Assembly (NCBI RefSeq): GCF_001552375.1
Contig: NZ_BCRB01000007.1
Coordinates: 1-64,000 of the forward strand
Source of the DNA: Cellulomonas iranensis NBRC 101100 = JCM 18110
GTDB taxonomy: Bacteria; Actinomycetota; Actinomycetes; Actinomycetales; Cellulomonadaceae
Direction: 5' to 3'
DNA: 64,000 bases
In this document: piece by piece, positions 1-9,500 of the stretch
Layout: the number at the start of each line of letters is the position of its first letter
How positions within the stretch are numbered: the first letter of the stretch is position 1
Translations under genes and position numbers: made by a program
The notes under the pieces: model-generated
Told to the model about the DNA's origin: nothing
The model's input: the letters and a program-made list of their open reading frames with translations, nothing else
Databases searched by the model: none

Positions 1-2
1 CC

Positions 3-860
3 GCCGCCGCGCGCGCCCGCGAGGCCGCGCAGCGCGCCCGGCTCACGCGCGCCGCCGAGCGCGCCCGCGTCGCGCGCGAGATGCACGACGTCGTCGCGCA
101 CTCCCTCACCGTCATGGTCGCTCTCGGCGGGGGCGCCGCCGCGGCACTCGACCGCTCGCCCGACCGCGCGCGCGCCGCGCTCGACGAGCTCGTCGAGACC
201 GGGCGCACCGCGCTCGACGACGTCCGGCGCATCCTCGACGTGCTGCACGCCGAGGAGGACCCCGTGCCCGGGCAGGTCGTGGGGGCGACGCCGGGCGGCG
301 GTGGCGCCCGGGACGACCGCGGCCGGGCGGCGGACGACGGCGACGGGAGGCGCGACGCGGCCGGCGGTGGCGACGTCGGGCGCGACGCGGCCGGCGGCGA
401 CGGGCGTCCAGGCGGGGAGGCCGGACCCGGCGGGGGTCGCGCCCCGATGGCGCCGCAGCCCGGCGCGGGCGACCTCGCGCGGCTCGTCGAGCGGTTCCGC
501 ACCGCAGGGCTGCCCGTGCGCACCAGCGGGCTCGCCGTCACGGGCCTCGACGCGCTCGGCGCGACCCGGCAGCTCGCCGTGTACCGCGTCGTGCAGGAGG
601 CGCTCACCAACACGCTGCGGCACGCACCGGGCAGCCCGCGCGTCGACGTCGACGTGCGGCGCGACGGCGGCGCGCTCGCCGTCGTCGTCACCGACGCCGG
701 GCCGGGCGACGGCGCCGCGCCCGCCGCACCGGGCACGCGCCGGGGCGTCGTCGGCATGACGGAACGGGTCGCCGCGTTCGGCGGCACGGTCGAGGCCGGG
801 CCGCACGGCCCGGGGTGGCGGGTGCGCGCGCGCCTGCCGTGGCACGAGGGAGACGCATGA
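3..860 (+). CDS. NarL-type sensor histidine kinase, 3' part
   Basis: This is the C-terminal part of a two-component kinase whose start lies before the window; the frame is already open at base 3. The HisKA_3 phosphoacceptor motif AREMHDVVAH is encoded at about 72-101, with the histidine in EMHD. The HATPase domain shows the N box VVQEALTNTLRHA and the later GVVGMTERV and GWRVRARLPW blocks. Between the two domains lies a linker of about 55 residues rich in Gly, Asp and Arg, longer than usual for the family. The stop overlaps the start of the response regulator as ATGA, so the two are one operon. The sensed signal cannot be told because the sensor part is missing. Confidence 0.93.
   Translation, partial: AAARAREAAQRARLTRAAERARVAREMHDVVAHSLTVMVALGGGAAAALDRSPDRARAALDELVETGRTALDDVRRILDVLHAEEDPVPGQVVGATPGGGGARDDRGRAADDGDGRRDAAGGGDVGRDAAGGDGRPGGEAGPGGGRAPMAPQPGAGDLARLVERFRTAGLPVRTSGLAVTGLDALGATRQLAVYRVVQEALTNTLRHAPGSPRVDVDVRRDGGALAVVVTDAGPGDGAAPAAPGTRRGVVGMTERVAAFGGTVEAGPHGPGWRVRARLPWHEGDA
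351..397 (+). repeat. 30-base tandem repeat in kinase linker
   Basis: The 17-mer CGCGACGCGGCCGGCGG occurs at 351-367 and again at 381-397. The period of 30 bases (10 codons) encodes two GRDAAGG-like units in the linker between the phosphoacceptor and ATPase domains. It looks like in-frame repeat expansion of a disordered linker. Confidence 0.8.
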
Positions 861-1540
861 TCCGGGTCCTGCTGGTCGACGACCAGCCGCTCATCCGCAT
901 GGGCTTCCGCCTGCTCGTCGAGAGCGCGGACGACCTCGAGGTGGTCGGCGAGGCGCAGGACGGGCAGGCGGCCATCGACCAGACGGCCGCGCTGCGCCCC
1001 GACGTCGTGCTCATGGACGTCCGCATGCCCGGCGTCAACGGCATCGACGCGACGCGCGCCGTCGTCGCCGCGCACCCCGACGTGCGCGTGCTGGTGCTCA
1101 CGACGTTCGACCTCGACGAGTACGCGTTCGGCGCGCTGCGCGCCGGGGCCAGCGGGTTCCTGCTGAAGGACGCCGCACCCGCCGAGCTCGTCACGGCCGT
1201 GCGCACCGTCGCGTCGGGCGACGCGGTGGTCTCGCCGCGCGTCACACGCCGCATGCTCGAGCTGTTCGCACCGCACCTGCCCGAGGACGACGGCGCCGCG
1301 GCGCCGGGCGACGGCCCGCACCCACGCCTCGCCGCGCTCACCGCACGCGAGCTCGAGGTCGTGCGGCTCGTCGCCGAGGGGCTGTCGAACGCGGAGATCG
1401 GCGACCGGCTGTTCGTCACCGAGGCCACCGTCAAGACGCACATGGGCCGGCTGCTCGCCAAGCTCGGGCTGCGCGACCGCGTGCAGGTCGTGGTGCTCGC
1501 GTACGAGACCGGGCTCGTGCGGGCCGGAGGTGGGGGGTAG
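857..1540 (+). CDS. LuxR/NarL-family response regulator
   Basis: This 227-residue transcription factor is the partner of the preceding kinase. The receiver domain begins MIRVLLVDDQ and carries the phosphoacceptor aspartate in DVVLMDVRMPG at about residue 54. The C-terminal LuxR helix-turn-helix begins LTARELEVVRLVAEGLSN and includes the recognition helix region EATVKTHMGRLL. The ATG at 857 is chosen because it overlaps the kinase stop and starts exactly at the receiver domain; a reading frame open further upstream adds only non-conserved residues. Target genes are unknown. Confidence 0.95.
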   Translation: MIRVLLVDDQPLIRMGFRLLVESADDLEVVGEAQDGQAAIDQTAALRPDVVLMDVRMPGVNGIDATRAVVAAHPDVRVLVLTTFDLDEYAFGALRAGASGFLLKDAAPAELVTAVRTVASGDAVVSPRVTRRMLELFAPHLPEDDGAAAPGDGPHPRLAALTARELEVVRLVAEGLSNAEIGDRLFVTEATVKTHMGRLLAKLGLRDRVQVVVLAYETGLVRAGGGG

Positions 1541-1630
1541 CACCCAGGCGGCGCTCGTCGCCGCGCGGGTCCCCTCAAGTCGTCGGCCCGCGACGTCGAT
1601 GCTCCGGCACCGACGACGCCAGGGGGCGAC

Positions 1631-2374
1631 ATGACGCAGCGCTTCAACCCACCGCCCGGGTGGCCCATCCCGCCGAAGGGCTGGCAGCCGCCGGCCGACT
1701 GGTCGCCCGACCCGGCGTGGCCCGCCGCGCCCGACGACTGGGAGCTGTGGGTCGACGTCGAGCCGCGCACCGGGAGTCGGAGGTGGCTGACGCCCGCCGT
1801 CGGGGCCGGGGCGCTGGTGCTCGGGCTGATCCTCGGCGGCGTGGGCGCGGCGTCGTCCGCCAGCTCGCAGGCGCAGGAGGACCGCGCGGCCATCGCCGCG
1901 CTCACCGGCGAGAAGTCCGACCTCACGAAGGACCGCGACGAGCTCGACGCCGACCTCGCCGAGGCCCGCGACGACCTGACGGCCGCCAAGAAGCAGGTCG
2001 CCGACGCCGCCGCCCAGGTCGCCGCCCTCGACCAGCGTGCCGCCGACCTCGACGCGCGCGAGGCCGCGCTCAACGGCCGGCAGGGCGAGCTCGACACCCG
2101 CCAGGCCGACCTCGACGGGCGGCAGAGCCAGCTCGACGCGCGGTCCGCGGACCTCGACGCGCGCGAGGCGCGCGTGTCGTCGGCGCGGCCGTCGGGGACG
2201 TCGGGCTCGTCGGGCTCGTCCGGTGGGACGTCGGCCGCGGCGTCGGGAGGTGGGTCGGTGTACTACAAGAACTGCACCGAGGCCCGCGCCGCGGGCGCCG
2301 CACCCGTGCGGCGTGGCGAGCCCGGGTACGCGTCGCACCTGGACCGCGACAACGACGGCGTGGGCTGCGAGTAG
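1631..2374 (+). CDS. Membrane protein with coiled coil and excalibur domain
   Basis: This 247-residue protein has a Pro/Trp-rich cytoplasmic N-terminus (residues 1-55, PPPGWPIPPKGWQPP) and one membrane helix at about 60-75. A long extracellular coiled coil (about 80-185) follows, built of LDxRExxLxxRQ heptad-like units, then a Ser/Gly linker. A C-terminal excalibur domain ends DRDNDGVGCE, the calcium-binding DxDxDGxxC signature, with its paired cysteine in YYKNCTEARA. A good ribosome binding site (AGGGGG) precedes the ATG. Excalibur domains occur on actinobacterial surface proteins and nucleases; here there is no enzymatic domain. A structural role at the cell envelope is likely but not shown. 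Confidence 0.88.
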   Translation: MTQRFNPPPGWPIPPKGWQPPADWSPDPAWPAAPDDWELWVDVEPRTGSRRWLTPAVGAGALVLGLILGGVGAASSASSQAQEDRAAIAALTGEKSDLTKDRDELDADLAEARDDLTAAKKQVADAAAQVAALDQRAADLDAREAALNGRQGELDTRQADLDGRQSQLDARSADLDAREARVSSARPSGTSGSSGSSGGTSAAASGGGSVYYKNCTEARAAGAAPVRRGEPGYASHLDRDNDGVGCE

Positions 2375-2386
2375 GGCGGCCGGGTC

Positions 2387-3274
2387 GTGCAGGGGGCTGC
2401 AGGGGACGACGCCGGGCGCGGCGCCGAGGAGCAGGTGAGCCGGCGCGCGCGACGCGTCGCGGAGCTGCGGGCGGCCGCGGAGCGCGGCGAGGCGGTCGAC
2501 ACCGCCGCGCTCGAGCGGCTGCGCCGCGACCAGCGCGCGTGGGCCGCGGGCGCCGAGGGCGAGCGCCGCGTCGCCGACGTGCTCGCGCATCTCACGCGGT
2601 ACGGCTGGACCGTGCTGCACGACGTGCGCTGGCCCGGCCGGCAGCGCGCCAACCTCGACCACGTGGCGATCGGGCCCGGCGGCGTGTTCGTCGTCGACGC
2701 GAAGAACTGGTCCGGCGACGTGCGGGTCTCGCCGGACGGCCTGCGGCAGAACGGGTACGGGCGGGACGCCGCCGTCGAGGGTGTGAGTCAGGCCGCGGCG
2801 GCCGTCACCACGCTGCTCGCACCGCAGCACCGGTCCGCCGTGCGCGGCGTCCTGTGCCTCACCGGGCAGGAGGACCAGCCGGTCGTCACGGTGCAGGGCG
2901 TGACCGTGTGCGGGCGGTGGCACCTGCCCGAGCACCTGCTCGCCCAGCCCGTCCGGCTGTCGGTGTACGACGTCGTCGACATCGCACGCCACCTGGACGC
3001 CGAGCTGGGGGCGGCCGCGCCTGCGACCGTCCCCGCGCCGCGGCGGGGTGGCGGGCGGACGGGCGGGCGAACGCCACGGGGGTCGGCGGGGCGGACGTCC
3101 GCGCGGGCTGCCGGGCGGTCGGCAGGACGGTCCTCCGGCGGGCGGCCCGGCGCCGTGGACAGGCGGCGACGACGGCGGGCCGCGCTCGGTGGGGCACTGA
3201 CGCGGCTCGTCCTCTGGCTCGGGGCGGTCTTGTTCCTCGTCAACGTGGTGCTGCCGCGGATGGTAGGTGGCTGA
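2387..3274 (+). CDS. NERD-domain (nuclease-related) membrane protein
   Basis: A NERD domain spans roughly residues 60-205: GAEGERRVADVLAHL, then NLDHVAIGPGGVFVVDAKNWSG, whose D and DAKN match the PD-(D/E)xK-like core expected for NERD proteins. A basic Gly/Arg-rich linker and a single C-terminal membrane helix (about 268-290, LVLWLGAVLFLVNVVL) follow, so the domain is probably tethered to the membrane. The GTG at 2387 lies 12 bases after the excalibur gene, suggesting co-transcription. An in-frame GTG at 2435 preceded by GAGGAG is an alternative start. NERD domains are predicted nucleases; the substrate is unknown. Its position beside the defence island may or may not be meaningful. Confidence 0.88.
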   Translation: MQGAAGDDAGRGAEEQVSRRARRVAELRAAAERGEAVDTAALERLRRDQRAWAAGAEGERRVADVLAHLTRYGWTVLHDVRWPGRQRANLDHVAIGPGGVFVVDAKNWSGDVRVSPDGLRQNGYGRDAAVEGVSQAAAAVTTLLAPQHRSAVRGVLCLTGQEDQPVVTVQGVTVCGRWHLPEHLLAQPVRLSVYDVVDIARHLDAELGAAAPATVPAPRRGGGRTGGRTPRGSAGRTSARAAGRSAGRSSGGRPGAVDRRRRRRAALGGALTRLVLWLGAVLFLVNVVLPRMVGG

Positions 3275-3406
3275 CGCGGGCGCGCCAGTCCGCTCCGTCC
3301 GCCGGCGCGGCGCGGGGAGAAGAAGCTCATCGCCGCGCGACCGACGCGAGGTCGGCGACCAGGGTCACCGGGTCCGCACGTCGCCCTCCTACCGATTCAG
3401 CTGCGG

Positions 3407-3643
3407 CTAGATCAAGCGCCAGGGCTCACCCCGCTTGTTCTGAGCCAGGCGCCCTTCCTTGCGGAGGTTCGTCGCTGCCCATCGAAGGTCGTACTGCCAG
3501 GTGTAGACGAGGTCCCCGGAGGCTTCGATGTCACGCTGGTGCGCCCGCCACACTTCTCGACTGACGTCGATAACCGTCGCCGATCCACCGAGCGCCCGCA
3601 GGGCCTCGACCAACCAGTCACGGAGGACGTCACGCGCAGCCAT
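3407..3643 (-). CDS. Small probable winged-helix protein, last gene of the DISARM operon
   Basis: This 78-residue protein begins MAARDVLRDWLVEALRALGG and contains DLVYTWQYDLRWAATNLRKEG followed by RGEPWRLI. That layout (two helices, a recognition helix, then a beta wing ending in a basic W-x-L strand) resembles the small winged-helix domain at the N-terminus of Mrr-like restriction proteins. It is transcribed after drmC, 110 bases downstream. The ribosome binding site is weak. It could be a regulator or DNA-binding accessory of the DISARM operon, or a cut-down Mrr remnant; no nuclease domain follows. The fold call is from pattern only. Confidence 0.7.
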   Translation of the reverse strand: MAARDVLRDWLVEALRALGGSATVIDVSREVWRAHQRDIEASGDLVYTWQYDLRWAATNLRKEGRLAQNKRGEPWRLI

Positions 3644-3753
3644 GCAGGGGAGCTTTGCGCAGGGGGTGCTGGGAAGCTACTCAGCCCCGCCCTGTTCACC
3701 CGCCTGCCCGCGCGATCAGCCGATATGCCACGTTCTCGACCGGCGCACGGCGG

Positions 3754-4467
3754 TCACTCCACCTGCCTCAGATGCGCCGATGCCACCAGGTCTGCCACGC
3801 GCCTCGAGACCCGGCTTGCGACAGCGGGATCATCAAGGAGCACGCCGGCCTCCAGATGGCGCTCGACAGCCGCGACAGAGAGATTGGCGCTCGTCACAAG
3901 CGTGAAACGTCCGTCGATGACGAGGATCTTCGAGTGCTGAAGGCCGACCTGACCTCGCACCTCGTGGTGATACCCGTAGACGGTCGCCCTCGGCACAGCG
4001 TGCGCGAGTGCACGCGCGGTCTCCGCACGCTCGACGACATCCACGACAAGAGTGATTGCCACCTTGCGCTGTGCCGCCCGCCGCAGAGCCTGGACGAAGG
4101 GCGCGCCCGATGATCCGGAGTACGTCGACGCTAGGACGCTCTCCTCAGCGTCGTCGATGAGGCGGACGATGGCCTCGGTCGTCCGGACCGAGTCTCCCTG
4201 CAGCTGCGGCCCGCTCCAGACGACGACCGGCGGCTCCGGTCGGTCCTCGGCGGCGTCAGCGATCACCCGCAACGCGGCAGCGAGCGCGGTCGCGTTCCCG
4301 AAGGAGCTCACCACCGCCGCGAGCGCGACACCGACCGCTGGCGCCCGGTCGGGCGCCACCTCGCGGGCAGCCCGCCGCGCGCGGCCGGTCGCCTCGAGAC
4401 TCGCTGCGACACGACGGAGCTCGCTGGGTGTCAGCAGACCGACGAGCGCGGCGAGGTCCGCTCTCAT
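3754..4467 (-). CDS. drmC: DISARM protein DrmC, phospholipase D-like
   Basis: This is a 237-residue PLD-superfamily protein. It carries one HxK motif, HSKILVID at residues 178-185, followed by the conserved TSANLS block, and a beta-strand region VAITLVVDVVERA before it. One HKD motif means that activity would need a dimer, as in small PLD nucleases. The ATG overlaps the drmB stop as ATGA, fixing the start. A longer frame is open upstream but lies inside drmB and is unrelated. In DISARM, DrmC is the least conserved core member and has been reported as dispensable in some tests. A helix-rich N-terminus (LTPSELRRVAASLE) precedes the catalytic part. Confidence 0.92.
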   Translation of the reverse strand: MRADLAALVGLLTPSELRRVAASLEATGRARRAAREVAPDRAPAVGVALAAVVSSFGNATALAAALRVIADAAEDRPEPPVVVWSGPQLQGDSVRTTEAIVRLIDDAEESVLASTYSGSSGAPFVQALRRAAQRKVAITLVVDVVERAETARALAHAVPRATVYGYHHEVRGQVGLQHSKILVIDGRFTLVTSANLSVAAVERHLEAGVLLDDPAVASRVSRRVADLVASAHLRQVE

Positions 4468-6533
4468 CCCAGCACCACGGCGTCGAGGAGCCCGTCGACC
4501 CCCTGCCCCGCGTAGAGCGTTCGCAGGAGGCGCCGGTCGAGGAACCTGTTGGCGTTCTCGCACGACGTCTCCGAGTTGAAGACGCAGAAGTGGCACGCGG
4601 CCCCGTGGAGGAAGTCCTCGTCCGGGCCGGGCGTGCGGTGGGAGCAGACGGGGTCGGACGAGCAGCGGGACGCCTTGTGCAAGGCCCGCGTGACGAGGTC
4701 TCCGAGCCGGCGGGGGTCGGAGAGCTCGACGAGTCCGCCGAGCGTGCCCTCGCTGTCCGGGGACGTCGTGGAGATGAGGAAGCCGGCTGCGGCCTCGCGG
4801 TCCTCGTCCGACCGCCACGCGTAGATGCGCTCGGTCAGGGAGGCAGACCCGTACCCGGAGTCCATCGCCATCTGACGGATGAGGAGATGGGCGAGGGTGT
4901 GCACGGCCCAGAACCGCGGCGGCTCGAACCGCTCCGCCGCGTTCACCGGTGCGGACGCGCTCGTGCGTCGGGCGACGTTGAGTTCGTGCGCTCGGCGGTG
5001 CGCCTCCCAGAGCGACGTCGGGAGGACGCTCTCCTCCCAGAGCCCGACGACGTCCTCGCGGAGGCGGATGAACACCCCTTCGCCGTGGTCCTCGGTGGCC
5101 GGGACCCAGCGCGGGCGGCGACGCGAGATCGGAGCGAGCCGCGCGACGTCGTCGATGCGGTCGAACGAGTCGACTCGCGTGAAGCCCACGAAGGCGTTCA
5201 CCTTCTTCAGCCGGTCGACCGCAGCCACGGTACCCACGACCGGCTCGAGGTTCGCGGGCAGAGCCACGTCCCGGATGCGGAAGTCGCTCTGCCGGGCGTG
5301 CTTGGCGAAGTCCTTGGGACGGACGAGGGTCCGCCATTCCGGGAGCCGGAGCTCGACGGCCGTGTAGGGGGTCGTCCTGCCGGTGTCCGGCGCACCGCCG
5401 TCGGCGAGCAGCGTGATCGCTTCCATCACGACGTCGTCCGGCACGTCCGCCAGGTCCAGACCCGCGCTCTGCTGCACGAAGGCCTTGAACATCGGGACAA
5501 CAGCCACGGAGGTCACCATGGCCCGCTGCTCCGCGGGGACGCCCTGGAGCCGCGCAGCGACGTCGGCGACGGTGAGCTCGACGCTCTCTGGCACGACGAG
5601 CAGGCTGACGGTCGCGGGGAACCACTGGTTCGCGGCGCCGAGCAGCATGAACCGCGTCTCGGCCTGGCACTTCTCGAAGGTCCCGAGATGCGGGTGGCGG
5701 CCGCGGCACCGCGGCATGCGGTCGGCGCCCGCGGTCCCGGTGAGCTCGCGCATGGAGCGCCGAGCGTCGCACGTGACGCAGTGGATGTGGACCTCGGGCC
5801 CGAGGTTGCTGCGCCACTCGAGCATCCGCAGCTGTGTCCGGGGGTTCGGGATGCCCGCCATCTTCGAGCACGTCCACCCCGCGCCCTGGGCACCGTGCAC
5901 GAACGCCCAGTAGGGGAACTCGTCGAGGTGCCCGGCGAGGCAGGCGACCAGGTACCGGGCGGGGACGGCCGGGCTGCGCCGCGGCTTGGCGGTGCCCTTG
6001 CGTCCGCGACAATTCTCGTGCTCGAACCGCGCCTTGTCCGGTCGGCGCTTGATCGTGTTGACGAAGGTGAAGGTGCCGCCCTGACCGTCGAACGGCGCGA
6101 GGATGTCGCAGCCGGTGCAGCGCAGCCACCGGGGGAAGACCGCCGCGGGCACGCCGATGGTGGAGTACCCGTCCGGTCCGGTCTCCTCACGCGGGGGCCG
6201 GCGCAGCTCGGTGACCTGGCGTCCGATCTGTGCCTTGACCGCCTCGACGAGACGCGGCTCGGAGACCTGGAAGACCTTGCCGAGCCGCTGGTAGGCCAGC
6301 TCCCACGCGTCGAGGCCCTGCGGCATGACGGCGACGTGCGGAAGGTCCACCGTCGCGCCGATACCCCCGGTGTAGAGCAGCGCCGTGGGACGCATGGAAC
6401 CGATGCGCCCGTAGTTCTTGGGCGCTACGTCGTCGGTGTGCGCGTACGGGTCGAGGACCGCGTTCTCGGCGAGGTAGGTGGTCTCGGCGGGGTGAGTGGT
6501 CTCGGAGGGGACCTCGGGCGTCTCGTCGGTCAC
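4464..6533 (-). CDS. drmB: DISARM protein DrmB (DUF1998)
   Basis: DrmB forms a complex with the helicase DrmA in DISARM. This 689-residue protein has the DUF1998 domain in its C-terminal part (HTLAHLLIRQMAMDSGYG from about residue 540). Cysteine pairs suggest zinc binding: RCTGCDI, HCVTCDAR and the terminal CHFCVFNSETSCENANRFLDR. The GTG at 6533 is preferred because GGAGG lies 7 bases upstream and the codon shares one base with the drmA stop (TAGTG). An ATG at 6560 would extend the protein by 9 residues into drmA and lacks such a site. It sits tightly between drmA and drmC, as in known DISARM operons. Confidence 0.95.
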   Translation of the reverse strand: MTDETPEVPSETTHPAETTYLAENAVLDPYAHTDDVAPKNYGRIGSMRPTALLYTGGIGATVDLPHVAVMPQGLDAWELAYQRLGKVFQVSEPRLVEAVKAQIGRQVTELRRPPREETGPDGYSTIGVPAAVFPRWLRCTGCDILAPFDGQGGTFTFVNTIKRRPDKARFEHENCRGRKGTAKPRRSPAVPARYLVACLAGHLDEFPYWAFVHGAQGAGWTCSKMAGIPNPRTQLRMLEWRSNLGPEVHIHCVTCDARRSMRELTGTAGADRMPRCRGRHPHLGTFEKCQAETRFMLLGAANQWFPATVSLLVVPESVELTVADVAARLQGVPAEQRAMVTSVAVVPMFKAFVQQSAGLDLADVPDDVVMEAITLLADGGAPDTGRTTPYTAVELRLPEWRTLVRPKDFAKHARQSDFRIRDVALPANLEPVVGTVAAVDRLKKVNAFVGFTRVDSFDRIDDVARLAPISRRRPRWVPATEDHGEGVFIRLREDVVGLWEESVLPTSLWEAHRRAHELNVARRTSASAPVNAAERFEPPRFWAVHTLAHLLIRQMAMDSGYGSASLTERIYAWRSDEDREAAAGFLISTTSPDSEGTLGGLVELSDPRRLGDLVTRALHKASRCSSDPVCSHRTPGPDEDFLHGAACHFCVFNSETSCENANRFLDRRLLRTLYAGQGVDGLLDAVVLG

Positions 6534-9500
6534 TACCCCACCTCCAGCGGGAACTCCCACGCCGGTGCATCGGCGGGTTCGACGTCGGTCACCTTGTCCT
6601 GCACGGAGCGGACGACGAGGTTGATCTCGGGCTGCACCTCGCGCATCGAGTTGGCGACGCGGAGGTAGACGTCATCGCCGAGGATCGTCTCGTCCTCGGG
6701 GCTCTTCAGCAGGCCAGGCGCGCTGCCTCGCTTGTCGTAGACGGTGCCGGGGTTCGCGGTGGCCCGCGCGTACCAGACGTCGAGGCGGCGCTGGAGCTTC
6801 TCCCGGATCTCGCCGACGAGCTCGTCGGCTCCGGCTGCCGCCGCCCGCTGCGCGATGACGTCGATGAGGTGTTTGACCGTGGCGTAGCGGGTGGCGACGG
6901 CGCTGGCCCCGACCTGGGGCGACAGCGACGGCGAGGCCGTCACGTCGAGAACCCGTGCGACGGAGACGAGGACGCTCGTGAGCCCTCGTTCGAGCGAGGA
7001 ATCCGAGAACGGTGTGACGGAGAGCGCCTCCACGTGGGCGTAGAACGTCCGGTGGTCGTGCTCGAACTGTTCGTAGTGCGCCATGTCGCGCGGGCGTGCC
7101 CGGTTCGCGAGCGTGACGACCAGCCCGGGGCGGGAGGCGACGCGTCCGACGCGTGACGACGCCTGGATGTACTCCGCCGTGTTCTTCGGCTGCCCGACGA
7201 TGAGCATGAGACCGAGGCGTCCGACGTCGACGCCGACCTGCAGCATCGACGTCGCGAGGACCACGTCGTACGGCCGGTCGCCCGGCCGGCCCGGCTCCTT
7301 CTTCCCGTCGCGCGCGGCCTGGGCCATGCGGGTGTGCGCGCTCGTGCTGTCGAAGTGAGGGTCGAACGCCACGGCGAGCCGGTCGAGCGTCGCGGTGATC
7401 TCCGTCGAGGAGATCCGGGACGTGAGCTCGCCGACCTCGAGCCCGAACCGTCCGCGGGGGGCGTACCCGCTCGTCCGGTCCGGATTGGTGATCCGGGTGG
7501 TGACGTCGTCGTCGAGGTAGCGCCGCATGCCCGCGAGCTCGCGGGTGGCCGAGAAGTAGCCGACGAGGGTCATGTACGGGTCGGCCGCCTCGCCGTGCTC
7601 GTCGAGCAGACGTTGCCCCGCGAGGAGGAGGATCTCCGCTACCCGGATCTCGGCCAGCGTCAGCCGCGCGCCGTGCGCGCACACGCCGACGTAGCGCCGC
7701 CCCGGGTTCTTCTCGCTGATCGGGACCTCGGCGGAGAAGTAGGTGTCGCGCACGTCGAGCACCTGGGGCGGGAATATCTCGACCCCACGCCCGTAGAGGC
7801 GACGCACCTGCCCGAGTGCGTTACGGCTGGTCGCCGTGGACGCGACGACCAGGGGCCGGATGGCGGCCGCGGTCGCGGCGTCCGGTCCGAGCTGCCAGCT
7901 GCAGAGCGTGTCGACGGCGACCTCAAACAGCCCGACAGCCGTGCCGAGCGCGCCCGTGATGAGGTGCAGCTCGTCCTGGACGATGAGGTCCGGTGGTCGC
8001 AGGCGTCCCACCGGGGTCACGGTGACCTTGGGGGCAGAGCCCTTACGGTTGTGGGCCGTGCGGTTGCACACCTCGTCCAGGGTGTCCGGGTGGACGTAGC
8101 CGTGACGCGGGCACCGCTGCGCGACGTGACCGAAGAGGTGCGCCGTCTGCCCCTCGCGCGCGATGCGCGCGAACTTGTCGACCGTCGCGAGCAGGTAGGT
8201 CGGTGGGTGCCGGTAGATCTCCTCGTCGGTGGTGAGCACTGGGAGACCGTCCTCGACGGACCCGCCCTCGGCGAACGGGCACTCGGTGCCCAGCTTCGCC
8301 CCGCAGTGGACGAGGACGCGTCTGCGCACGTCGTCGTAGCGGATGTGCTGCTTGGGGCTGATGCGCGAGCCGCACCAGGGGCAGCGCTGGAGCTGGAGGA
8401 CGGTGACGCCGTACGCCTTCCCCTCTACGCCGCGGGCGTCCTCCACCTGCGCGCGCGCCTCGGTGACGGACTTGGGGCTCACGCTGGTGCCCACCCACAA
8501 GCCGATGCGGAAGGGCTCGGTGCCCCAGGTGTCCGGGTCCCGACGTCGCTCGAGCTCTGCTGCACAGACCAAGGCGGTGGCCCGCTGGAACTGCTGGGTC
8601 GTGAGCAACCGCAGCGTGTAGCGCATGAGGACCGCGACGCCGTCCCGCCCGTCGAGCGGGCCGTCCGGGGACGGGATATCGCCCTGAAGCCGGCGGATCG
8701 CGAAGGTGAACGCCGCGAGCCCGAGGTAAGCCTCGGTCTTGCCGCCACCGGTGGGGAAGAAGAGGAGCTCGGCCTGGGCGGCGTCCCCGCTGCGGAGGGG
8801 TGATGCCGGGTCCGCGAGACTGCCGAGCTGCATAAGGATGAAGCCGAGCTGGAACGGCCGCCACGAGGCCCGGGCGAGCTCGTCCTTCGCCATGACCTGC
8901 TCCGTCGCCTCGGCGATGGTCACGTCGGCACTCTCGGAACGGAGCTGCGCGACCTGGCTGTGGACGCGCTGGTCCGCCATGACGCGGTTCATGAACTGGA
9001 AGGCGCGGAACACGTCGGGGTGGGCCAGGCGCGCGAGGCCGGCCTCCAAGCGGTCGGCCACCCCCTCGGCATCCTCGACCGCTTCGTCCGCGATGTCCTG
9101 CAGGTGGGGCGGGAGGTGGGCGACCTCGGCGCGCCGATCGACCAACCACGCGCGGTAATCGTCGACCATCGGACGGAGGCCGGCCACGACGTCCTTGAGC
9201 GGGGCGCTGCCGAGCCGATCCATGGAGACGACCGCGCCGGGCACGGCTGGCGCCATCGTCTGCGGCACCTCGGCGGTCGGCAACCAGGTCGTGCGCACCC
9301 GGTACGCGCGGCGCGCGTCTTCCACGAGGTCACGGACCCACTCGCCGCCCGTCGTGTCGGGGTCTGCGCACGTCCACGTGGCCGAGCACGTGCGGCCCAC
9401 CGCGAACTCGAGTCGGTCACGGTAGAGCAGCTCGAGGCGCTGCTCCTCGCTGTCGAGCCCGGGTGCGAGCGCGTCCAGCGGATCGTGGATCGGTAGGAAC

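Noticed and set aside
1660-3564. A 634-codon + strand frame across the excalibur and NERD genes
   Set aside because: Almost wholly Arg, Ala and Gly. The two overlapping frames give recognisable domains instead.
3754-6129. A 791-codon frame that seems to fuse a long N-terminal part to DrmC
   Set aside because: The upstream part runs through drmB in another frame and has shadow composition. The DrmC start overlaps the drmB stop as ATGA.
4428-6668. A 746-codon + strand frame
   Set aside because: Antisense to drmB, rich in Val, Glu, Gly and Arg with no domain; an artefact of high GC.
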